Source: Oegoconia quadripuncta (lineage: Eukaryota > Arthropoda > Insecta > Lepidoptera > Autostichidae). Taken from it: a stretch of DNA of 64,000 nt. The notes beneath the pieces are model-generated. The model was not told the origin of the DNA. It ran no database searches and saw only the letters and a list, made by a program, of their open reading frames with translations. Shown here piece by piece: positions 11,501 through 23,500 of the stretch. Numbering within the stretch: position 1 is the first letter of the stretch; each line of letters opens with the position of its first letter. Made by a program: the position numbers and the translations under genes. The stretch is taken from positions 35,975,601 through 36,039,600 of the forward strand of contig OX438747.1 of NCBI GenBank assembly GCA_949316235.1, given 5' to 3'.

Positions 11501-14500
11501 TTATTCGAACGGTCAACTGACTATCATAATACGCAGTTAATGGGAAGTAAACCTGGTGGCGCTGGTATCGCCGGAAATGCCGCGGTGACGACGTTAATAT
11601 AAGGTCCGCACATCGAAAATGAGAGGAACTTTACTACGAGCCTTCAAAGGAGTCGGAGCTCCACTGAACACATCTACGACTGTGAGTGATTTGATTACCA
11701 TTATCACCGACGCTTGGAAGAATCCGGTGAGTCGTTATCTAATAAGAAGTTGATCATGGGATTTGAGCAAGGAGGAATTGAATACCAGGTTGAATTCCAC
11801 AGACTGCAATGGCCTGAGGAGTGTGCAAATGTTTACTATCTCAGTCTAGTATCCATAGTACAAGCTTTGTTTAGTTTGGGACTAGATGATTGGTGTAAGT
11901 GCCCCAAATATTTATTTATTTATTAATAAACCTAACTTGAGATCTGAAACGCACGTGCATACTCAAGCAGTACTCACTTGAGAGGTGCGCGTATTAATAA
12001 ACGAAACTCAAGATTATCATTCATTCGCCGCTAAGGCTAAGGCTGTATTTTAGGGCACTTAGTTGTAATCTGTGCTTTAGTTTAATTTCCCAGTGTTTTT
12101 CCGCGTGTTGTGTCATGCATAGTAATATGTCAAACTATATAATTGGCTTTATAAGTACGTAATTAAATTTTAAGTAATATATAAGGATACACTGTAAGGT
12201 GTGTTGAAAATAAATCAATAAAGACAGAGAGAGAGAAAGAACAAGAGTTCAAATTTTGAATTTAAATATTATGATTTAACCGAAAAGAAAAAAACAAGGA
12301 GAATACTGAAGGAGCCACCCTCTCCCGGGCCGCGTCCGCCCGCTCCGGGGGGAGCCACCCTCTCCCGGGCCGCGTCCGCCCGCTCCGGGGGGAGCCACCC
12401 TCTCCCGGGCCGCGTCCACCCGCTCCGGGGGGAGCCACCCTCTCCCGGGCCGCGTCCGCCCGCTCCGGGGGGAGCCACCCTCTCCCGGGCCGCGTCCGCC
12501 CGCTCCGGGGGGAGCCACCCTCTCCCGGGCCGCGTCCGCCCGCTCCGGGGGGAGCCACCCTCTCCCGGGCCGCGTCCGCCCGCTCCGGGGGGAGCCACCC
12601 TCTCCCGGGCCGCGTCCGCCCGCTCCGGGGGGAGCCACCCTCTCCCGGGCCGCGTCCGCCCGCTCCGGGGGGAGCCACCCTCTCCCGGGCCGCGTCCGCC
12701 CGCTCCGGGGGGAGCCACCCTCTCCCGGGCCGCGTCCGCCCGCTCCGGGGGGAGCCACCCTCTCCCGGGCCGCGTCCGCCCGCTCCGGGGGGAGCCACCC
12801 TCTCCCGGGCCGCGTCCGCCCGCTCCGGGGGGAGCCACCCTCTCCCGGGCCGCGTCCGCCCGCTCCGGGGGGAGCCACCCCCTCCCGGGCCGCGTCCGGC
12901 CGCTACATAGCCCCGAGAGTAGTCGCCCGCGACCCTCGGGCGACGCCCGTATCATCCTACTCTCGTCCTACGCGCTCGTAGATCACCTACATCTGTCTGA
13001 TAAAGAATTACTGGCTTACATGCCCATTTTCTAACGTTTCGCCCAACAAAATTTTATGAACAGCGCCCTAAAAATTTTAATTAGGAGTCGAAACCCCTAT
13101 TGGCGCCTCTACGTCATAACTGGGGCCCAATTTATTTTTACCTTTCTCCCTGAGGAACTTCAACGCCGAAGCGAGCTGCTGCAGGAAGTATAGCACCTGG
13201 CGCAGAGAAAGGGAAGAATTACTCACAAAGATTCTGTTGATAATTTAAATATTAATGCATATAATTCTAACTTCGAGCATTTATGTCAATGTGTGATAGA
13301 TAAAGCGTTTATTTACATACATTTTGGACTTCCATGATAAAAGGTGGTTTCAGAATGGTCTACTTTTATTTTATTTTAAGAACACAAACAGTCAAAGCAT
13401 AATACAAGAAACATATTGGTAAAATAATAATTCTTTACCAAACAGTGTCCACAGATAAAAAATTTCAGAAAACATATTCATTTAACACCACCAGAACTAT
13501 AACAGACGAATACATCGACATGCCCAAAATAGTATATTATGCAACTAGTGAATAAAGGACGGATTTAAAGCGAGGGCCGTAGATGAGTCACGAGCAAGTG
13601 AAGGATTCTAACGATTGAATCACGAGCGCAGCGAGTGATTCAACTGTTAGAATCCTGAGCGACGCGAGTGATTCATGGCCCTCGATATAAATTCGTACTT
13701 TATTCAGGAGTTGCATACTACACTTTATACCATGACTACGAGAAAAAGACAATTTAAGCGAAAATAGAAATTTAATCAAGAAATAATAAATGTTACATTA
13801 ATTGAAATGGACATTAAAATTAGAGCAATGACTGAATTTAAGCGTAATTTTCTTATTATTATCATTAGGGTGGTCAACTTGTGAAACAATATTTATTTTC
13901 TATAATGGCAGCAAAGAACACAAAACAGTTTTTAATCTAATGCCAAACTCCTTGTCGCAAATATCGACCAATCAAATCTCGAGAATTTATTTGCACCAAA
14001 GAGTTTGAATTTCGAATCTTAGCGCAAGGAGTTTGTGTAAGCATTGAAATGGAGATCGGATATATTTTGTGTTCCAAATTCAAACACCAAAATAGTGAAT
14101 AAAAACAAAACAGTGAATAAAAGGCCTTTTTATTCACTGATTTGCGTGAATAAAATAAGCTTTTTAGAGTAGGTGTGGTATAAAAATATATTTTAATGTA
14201 CCTATATGCAATGGATCCCAAAAGTGCACGAACAACCACACCGGCTTCTCTGTTTTTTTTTAATCATTTTTTATGTAAATTATATATTATTCTTGTGCAG
14301 TAACTTCATGAGAATAATACTCGATTCTTGCCATAAACAAAAAAAGTGTTTGATAAATCATAATACAGGGAGCCAGTGATACCCACGCACTTCTGTGGAT
14401 TACCATACCATTCAACCATAACATAATGCACACAAAAAGAGACTAACTACAATCACTTAAGAAAAACACGAAATAAATCTGCACTTTCCGTAAAAATACC

Positions 14501-17500
14501 AATTATATCGTGGATATAGGTATACCTACATATTACAACTCGTAACATTTTTCTGATTTTTTGTATTATAGCTGTAGTCGTGTTCATTCATTATATCCAT
14601 AGATAATTATATTCCCGTAGCTATTGCTTTTCACAGATTACAAATACACCCAGTAGAAGAGTATCTATAAACGTTTTTAACACCGCAGGTATTTTCGAAA
14701 ATATGACAGGCGCACCGAGATACTTGACCCTTAAGACTTTTTGCGTGGGAACGGGCGACAGAGAGGTTAACTAAACAAACTTAATTAATTTGTACTGGAA
14801 GCTATTTTGCTGACTTTTGACTTGTATTGACCCAATGAAGAATCGAAATTTTTTTGATCGTATTCTGCTATGGTTCTTAGCGGAAAGTCGTTCGTAATGA
14901 GGAGGGGAGTGACCAGTTAACAGGAATTAAATATAACGCTGTATATCAAACTTGGATATCTGTACAGTCAACTAGCTATTTTGAGTATCGCTGTAAACTC
15001 TGTGTGGTGTCTTGCCACAATTCACTATTAATGTAGCTGTATTGTGGACGTGTCGTATGCTGTAATAGCTAGCTGACGTTACATGAATATTGAATGGGCA
15101 ACTGTACCTTACACACACAGATTACCCCCAATAGATACCGCATACAGGGCCTACGGCGCGCGCCACTCATCTATGATTTTGCACTGATACAAATAATTAC
15201 TTGATTAAGCCACTTCAGTACCGACCAAGTATTGGATCTGTGTGCACGTAATTTTAAATAACTTTCTTACGTATTTTTTGAGCTTTGAATTGCTGAAAAA
15301 TGTCAACCTGTGCCGTAAAATGGTGTGGAAAGAACTCGAGGACGTCCAGCTTCAAGAAGGATAACATTACTTTCCATCGGTAAGTAAAATTATTATTTAT
15401 TTTATATTTCGCGGAGATCGAGTTATAATGGACATAAAACGGTTGCAGATGAAAAATTTTAGCTCGCGTTGATGTCTTTCTTGAATGATCCCTTTCTCTC
15501 ATTACTATAATTACTATGTTCATCTTTTTTTGTCATTGGCGCGTGTAACGCTAGTGTAGGTAGTCGGATGGGTTATGATCGCTATCGATATTCTACTTGT
15601 AAAATAAATTAAGGCTAGGATGAAAGTGGTCGATCGAAAGTATTTCAAGCTTTTATTTAGTTTCATTCACCTATCCCGGTGGTGTCTGTCTGTGTTATAT
15701 AAAATCATACAAGTTACATTTGATACATTTCCTGGTATTCGATTGAGTTAGAACTTGGTATATAGGTACATATACAGCCTGTTTCATATCCCCTAATGCC
15801 GAAAGGGGATGATTGTACCCATCAATATGAACAACTTTTACTATGGGACCATCGAATTCGCGAAAAAAAAATCAGCTGTTCCATACATTTTTGTCGAGTA
15901 GGTATGAACTTTTTCTATGGAACAGTAGATTTTTTTTCGCGAATGAAAAGTTGTTCATATTCGATCAAATCGCGGGCGCCGACTTCCTCGTCATCGCCGC
16001 CACTATCGCTTCCCTACTTGCTGTCGGTTGTCCAGTTTGTGGCCTTAAGGCTCGTTCAGGGAAACGGGGCAATGCACAACGCGTGGAGCCACGCGTCGCC
16101 CAGTCAAATTAAACCTAATGCTATTATATGTGAGCGTTCATGAGCTGGTCGCTCGCTACGTGCGACATGAACCCTCTCATAGTATAGCATTTGTTTTATT
16201 TGCCCCGCGTCTCCCTGAATTATCCCAAAGAATGAATTCGCACGAATGCACGAATTTGCGAGTCGACCCTCGGTCTCATTTCGCACCGTCCTCTTTGACA
16301 CTCGATCTTTTAGACTTCTACGCCTATGTGAATAGAGTCTATAATTTTAAAACATTGACGCACGAAATAGCGCGCTCAGTGTGAATTCCACCCCAAATTG
16401 ACCCTATCCTTTTATAATATACGTGTAAAAAAATATCGACATTTTTTATTACACAGTCACATCACTGTCACATCACTACGGAGTAGTGTAACCTTGACAT
16501 AGCCAATCACGTCGCATTTGTTTCGTCTCCCGCAACCGGTACCTACCGCCTAAAATGGTCACTTCATGCAAGTACAAATTGTCCATCATGCGGAATCTAT
16601 TGGGGGTAATCTGTGCTTACACACAACCCTAATTACCTAACAGCCTAGCCCTAGCCATATATATATACTCTTGATAAATAAATAAATAGTACGGGACGTC
16701 TGCTACCGTGCGACCTAAGGCAGTAGACGGAAGTTGGGAAGGATATGGGGGTGTGCACGTCGTGCAATATGCACAGGACAGGATTGTCTCACTGCCAGTC
16801 AACCGGCCTCTGCTGACGGATCTACTGATGGCTAGGGGTGGCAAAAAGAACTGACACCTCCTCCTAAACAACTTCGATTCGGAGGTCACGGGTTCGATCC
16901 CCAGCGAGGTATATATTTAGGACTCGGTTTGGTTGGCTACAACCATCTTATCTAAATCTGCCGCCAAACTGCAATGTTAATAGCAATGCTTGTGTTCCGG
17001 TTGTCAGAGATAAGATAGACAGTCCCCCAAATGTGTTGGGGTTTCCGGGTCACTATGCTTACACCTTCGACCTCATCTTCACTTAACATCAGGTATGATT
17101 GAGGTCAAGTACGAACCCGTTATGCATAAAAAAAAACGTGCGCTGAGAGACGTGCGTTTAGTGACGTGCGCTTAGTGACGTGCGTTTAGTGACGTGCGCT
17201 TAGTGACGTGCGTTTAGTGACGTGCGCTTAGTGACGTGCGTTTAGTGACGTGCGCTTAGTGACGTGCGCTGAGAGACGTGCGCTTAGTGACGTGCGTTTA
17301 GTGACGTGCGCTTAGTGACGTGCGCTGAGAGACGTGCGCTTAGTGACGTGCGCTTAGTGACGTGCGCTGAGAGACGTGCGCTTAGTGACGTGCGTTTAGT
17401 GACGTGCGCTTAGTGACGTGCGCTGAGAGACGTGCGCTTAGTGACGTGCGCTTAGTGACGTGCGTTTAGTGACGTGCGCTTAGTGACGTGCGCTGAGAGA

Positions 17501-20500
17501 CGTGCGCTTAGTGACGTGCGCTGAGTGACGTGCGCTTAATGACCTGCGCTTAGTGACGTGCGCTTAGTGACGTGCGCTTAGTGACGTGCGCTGAGAGACG
17601 TGCGCTTAGTGACGTGCGTTTAGTGACGTGCGCTTAGTGACGTGCGCTGAGAGACGTGCGCTTAGTGACGTGCGCTTAGTGACGTGCGTTTAGTGACGTG
17701 CGCTTAGTGACGTGCGCTGAGAGACGTGCGCTTAGTGACGTGCGCTGAGTGACGTGCGCTTAATGACCTGCGCTTAGTGACGTGCGCTTAGTGACGTGCG
17801 TTTAGTGACGTGCGCTTAGTGACGTGCGCTGAGAGACGTGCGCTTAGTGACGTGCGCTGAGTGACGTGCGCTTAATGACCTGCGCTTAGTGACGTGCGCT
17901 GAGAGACGTGCGCTTAGTGACGTGCGCTTAATGAGCTACGCTTAGTGACGTACGCTGAGTGACGTTGCACAAATTACTGCGGCACATGTATTCTATTTTT
18001 TTGGCGCCCGAATGGAGACATGACATACCCGCGTTTCCGGCACCCGCCCGTACCGGTGTATGTACTTGGAGAGGTCTCCGCCGCAGCAGTACTCCATTAT
18101 GATGTATATATTCCTGGAATAAGAGAACTACTTCAACATCAAACATTCCTACACGACTCTATAGTAGCGATACTCAACTCCGAATGACACTAAAGTCCCG
18201 TATTCATGGTAAACATGTTGCAGTGTGAAACCTAGTGTGGACACTATTAACCGCCTCCGTGGCTTAATGTAAACAACATTGGGTTTACGATTCGGAGGTC
18301 GCGGGTTCGATCCCCAGCGGGGTACATGTTTAATTACTCGGTTTGGTTGGTGGTAGGGCATTTTACATGTCCGCCTGGCTAGCTACCACCATCTCATCTA
18401 AATCTGCCGCCAAGCAGCAATGTTAATAGCATTGTTGTGTACCGGTTGTCAGAGATAAGATAGCCAGTCCCCCAAATGTGTTGGGTTTTCCGGTTTTCCG
18501 GGTCAGTACGCTTCGACCTCATCTTCACTTAACATCAGGTGTGATTGAGGTCAAGTACGAACCAACATGTTATTTCAGATACCTTTTAATATAATGTATT
18601 TGTAATTGACCAACCAAAGTGACCGATATAGCCCGACGAATTGCTAAACTTAAGTGACATTGCTCGTAGGACCGATGGTCGTTTGGGGACGCTGCCCCCC
18701 GACCCCGATTTGGTAAAGATAGCTGGATGTGGACAGCACAGGACCGATCATTGTGGAGGATCTTTGGGGGATGCCTTTGTCCAGCAGTGGACGTCTTTCG
18801 GCTAATATGATGATGATTTGTAATCGACTGTAAAATGTTTCGTCTGAAGTACGGAAAGAATCTAGTGGTCACCCATCTATAAACTTACCATGCCAGATGT
18901 ACGATCTAGCGCTTAGTTGACGGCAATAGTTCATACATCGGCAGATTGGGATGTTGAGGTTGTTGGACCACAGTAGAGACGAGAGGATGACGAAGTAGTA
19001 TGAGATAAGTTTATTGTATTAAGTAAGTCTGAATTAGTTATGGTTAAGTTATAGTTAAGTTAAGATGAGTTTAAGATTCCTTCTCTAGATGTAGTTGATA
19101 GATAGATAGATAGATAAAAAGTTTATTGCATAAACTGGCACACATACAAAGGAGAAACATGAACAAATAAGAAAACAAGAGATATACAATTTTTAACAAA
19201 TACAAACAGATATAAACAAATATACCATAACATTAAAAATTAAAAATTAAAATAGAGTATATGTGGGTATGTGTGCAACAGTCATGCAACAAGGCCATAG
19301 CTCAGCGCATTAAAAATGCTCAATAAATGAGCAGGCACTGATTTTCAGCTATCACCCAGGAGGCGCGCGGGAACAAGCATAAAAATTAAAAAAGAAAAGA
19401 AAAGTATGCAGAGGATAATGTGTAGTGTATGTAGTGGTGCGCTGAGGTGAATGGAACCGTATTATTCCGTCTACGAGAAGTGCTTAGGAATACCCAGTTT
19501 TTGAATCACGAGAACAATTGCAAAGGCAAATTAAAAATCACAATATCAGCAATGCACAGCGATTTCACTATTAACACCGATGTATTGATAATGAGAAGTC
19601 TTATCAATAATTTGCCAAATCAAAGTTTCCAAAAACCATCATGGCCATATCTAGAAGGTATCCAGCTTGCGGACCCAACCTTCAACATCAGTCGCCCAAT
19701 AGACCTATTATTGGGCGCGGACATTTACCCAACTATCATCCTCAGCGGTATGATAAGAGAAGTTGACTCACTGCCCATAGCACAACAAACACGCTTTGGG
19801 TGGATATTATGTGGTAATGTCAAATCATATCAGTGCAATGTCATAATAAACAACATAGACGAGATTCAAAAATTCTGGGCAATAGAAGACATCGCTGACA
19901 ACCCTGATAACTTATCTACAGAAGATCAGCATTGTATGGAGCAATTTAAATCAGAAACCAAACGCCATGAGGATGGTCGATACATTGTAAGGCTACCCGT
20001 GAAACCAGAGATCAGGGAAAAATTGGGAGAATCACGATCAAAGGCAGTAGCACAATTTCATCAATTGGAGAAAAAATTTATTAAGCACGATAACATAGCA
20101 ATCAATTATAAAACATTCATGAATGAATATATCCAATTAGGTCATATGCGCGAGTGTGAAAGAAATAAGACACCGCCACTACATTGTTATCTACCGCATC
20201 ATTGTGTGCAGCGCCCCGACTCATCGACAACCGCACTCCGGGTCGTTTTTAATGGGTCAGCAAAAACGTCATCGGGTTATAGTCTCAATGATTTGATGTA
20301 CAGTGGGCCAAACTTACAGCAAGATTTGTTCTCACTAATTATTAAGTGGAGGCAGTACAAGTACGCCTTCACCGCGGACATAGAAAAGATGTTTCGCCAA
20401 ATTCTTTGCCACGAAGATGACCAGCACTATCAAAAAATCATATGGAGGGAGTCTATCGATCAGCTGTTGAGTGAATATGTGCTAACCACAGTAACATATG

Positions 20501-23500
20501 GCACTAAAGCAGCACCATTCTTAGCAATGATGACATTAAAACAATTGGCTATTGATGAGTTCCATAAATATCCAGAGGCAGCCAAAGTACTGTCAGAAGA
20601 TTTTTATATGGACGACGTGGTCACAGGAAGTCATGATATCAGATTCATAAAGCAATTACAAGCTGACCTGACAGCTTTGTTAAAATTAGGAGGGTTTAAT
20701 TTGCGTAAGTGGACGGCAAATAAGCCTGAGCTAATGGAGAACGTTAGCAAAGAAAATAATAGCAATCAGCAAGCATTTGATTTTAAGCATCAGGAATCAG
20801 CAAAAGCACTGGGACTGCGCTGGCATCCACATTATGATCAGTTCACCATCGAGCTGAAAATCAACGCATCATCGTCATCAAAATCAGCAACCAAACGATC
20901 TCTGTTATCCGAGATATCAAAAGTTTTCGATCCATTGGGGTGGTTGTCACCAGTCACTGCAAAGTTGAAACTCTTATTTCAGAAAGTTTGGTCACTTGAA
21001 CTTCAGTGGGATGACTATCTACCTGAAGACATAAAAGCTGAATGGTCATTAATCAAGCAAGATCTACAATATATAAATCACATCAAGATACAAAGATGGT
21101 TAGAAATTCACGAAAATGACGTCATTGAACTACATGGGTTCAGTGACGCATCGATCAGGGCTTACGCTTGCGTAATATACTGTAAGATTAACAAGCAACA
21201 TGAAAAACAACCATCTTCAGTCGTTTTAGTAGCAGCAAAAACAAGACTTGTACCGTTAAACAAAAACGTATCGCTGCCTAGACTAGAACTATGTGCAGCA
21301 CTCTTACTATCAAGACTGATAAAAACCGTCCAACAATGTTGGCCAGCACATACAATCAAGATTCACGGATGGTCAGACTCCACAGCAGTACTCGGCTGGC
21401 TTCAAGGTGACCCGAAGCGCTGGAAACCATTTGTAGCAAACAGAGTTGAACAGATCACTACCACCATACCTTCAGATTGCTGGCGTTACGTCAAATCTGG
21501 GGACAACCCTGCTGACTGCGCAAGCCGAGGCTTATCAGTAGAGCAACTGAAACAACATACTCTGTGGTGGAGCGGACCAACTTGGCTTCCAACACTTCAA
21601 GCAGATTCCGAAGCAAAAGAGCATCCTCTCTATGTCACAAATGAGGAAATCAAAAAATCTGTACAATCAAATATCACAACGCTCCAAAATCACGACAATA
21701 TCATAGGTGACATATTAAATAAATATAGCTGGCTCGCTCGCGCAACACGTGTTATCGCCTGGGTGTTACGTGTAGCTGTACGCGGCGAGTACAAACAATC
21801 ATACCTAACTATTAACGAGTTAAGGAGAGCCAAAAATATGCTTATCAAATATCAACAACAATTAGACTTTTCCGAGGACATCGACAGTTTAAAAAAGCAC
21901 AGCAAGGTCGAATCAAAGAGCAAATTATTAAATCTGACCCCATTTCTCGATGAAGATGGATTATTGAGAGTTGGAGGAAGACTCAAAAATGCAAACGTCA
22001 ATCAAAGCATGAAGCATCCCCTGATCATACCACACAGCAGCCACCTTACTAGTCTTCTCATCGATGAAGCACACAAAACGACATTCCATGGTGGACCACG
22101 TCTAACCCTGGCCAGCCTTAGGCAGCAATATTGGATAATCGGTGGAAACAGAGCAGTAAAGAAGCGGTTACGCACCTGTGTGAGATGCAGGAGAAATGAT
22201 CCTGTAAAGCAACATCAAATAATGGGCGACTTACCTGCAGCCAGATGTAATCCGACCCGACCATTCTATCATACCGGCGTCGACTATACGGGATACGTAG
22301 ACGTGAAGTTTAATAAAGGCCGCGGAGCAAAAACAACCAAGGGCTATATCGCGGTGTTCGTATGCATGGTAACAAAGGCAGTTCACCTCGAAATAGTCTC
22401 GGATTTATCATCATCAGCATTTCTGGCCGCGCTGCGCAGAATGGCCGCACGGCGAGGCGCTCCACATCACATATATAGTGATAACGGAACCAATTTCGTT
22501 GGAGCTAACCGATGCCTACAAAAGGAATTTATAGACTTACAAAACACCCTGGACCACGATTTCTTCTCCGCCATCAGTGATATGAAAATCCAATGGTCCT
22601 TTACAGCCCCTTCTTGGCCCAGTTCTGGTGGTCTGTGGGAATCCGCTGTAAAAAGTCTAAAGCATCATCTCCGCAGAGTAGTGGGAGAGCAGAAACTGAC
22701 ATTTGAGGAGTTCACAACTCTACTAGCACAACTTGAAGCATGCCTCAATGCCAGACCACTCTGTGCCTTAAGCGAAGATCCAGAAGATATAGAATATCTC
22801 ACACCGTCTCACTTTCTGGCAAGTGGCCCAACCCTCACTATCATTGAGACGGAAAGAGATGAACGGACAAGATGGCAACTCACACAAAAAATCTTTAACG
22901 ATATTTGGAAAAGGTGGCGCACCGAATATTTATCACAATTATCAACAAGAAGCAAATGGCGCCAACCTCAAACAAATTTAAAGATTGAGGATATTGTCAT
23001 CATAGATGAAGCAAATATGCCAGCAGGGAAGTGGGCCCTTGGTCGTGTGGTCGAAGTCCACCCTGGCAAGGACGGATATGTCCGTGTAGCATCCGTTAAA
23101 ACAAAAAACGGTATCATCAAAAGACCTATCGTTAAACTTTCTGTCTTACCGATCAACGACACATGGCACAATGAAGGCAATCAGAAAGATAAACAAAATG
23201 TTCAACAAAACGACATAGCGCCCGAACGGCCGATATCAAATAACAATATGAAACGATCACGACAGAAAAGATCATGCAACTTATTAGCTATGACACTACT
23301 ATTATGTATAGCTATAATAACTCCGGTTCAATGTACCTATAATCTACTGAGCTTACAAAACAATCAGAGCATCTATTTGGATAAAGTTACAAGCATGCGC
23401 TTAGTACGAGATGAATGGAAATTGATCGTCTACTACGATATGAATCCATACTGGGAAGGCTCTACTTTATTACTAAAATATATTAATAACTTAGAAAACA

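Larger units (their letters stand above)
15116..16615 (+). mobile_element. P-element-like transposon, non-autonomous, 1500 bp
   Basis: Terminal inverted repeats of about 28 bp (CACAGATTACCCCCAATAG start) with one mismatch, and a perfect 8-bp target duplication. P elements make 8-bp duplications and carry an N-terminal THAP domain; a THAP first exon sits at 15300-15379. No transposase catalytic region is recognisable. The interior contains a hairpin MITE (about 15800-15970) and a GC-richer stretch (15970-16380) without a known domain, so this is an internally deleted copy. hAT elements also give 8-bp duplications, but the THAP exon favours P. Confidence 0.75.

Noticed and set aside
12262..12955. 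Minus-strand frames of 178-228 codons rich in Gly, Arg and Pro
   Set aside because: All three frames are open because a 40-bp GC-rich repeat lacks stops; no independent coding evidence.
17138..17965. CRISPR array
   Set aside because: No spacers: units are contiguous 14-mers with variants, in an intron of a eukaryotic gene.
19447..19510. Start of the pol frame as a real translation start
   Set aside because: The first ~20 codons do not resemble BEL/Pao protease and overlap LINE flank; the ATG at 19447 is chance.
21162..21359. Minus-strand frames inside pol
   Set aside because: Shadow frames of the plus-strand polyprotein.
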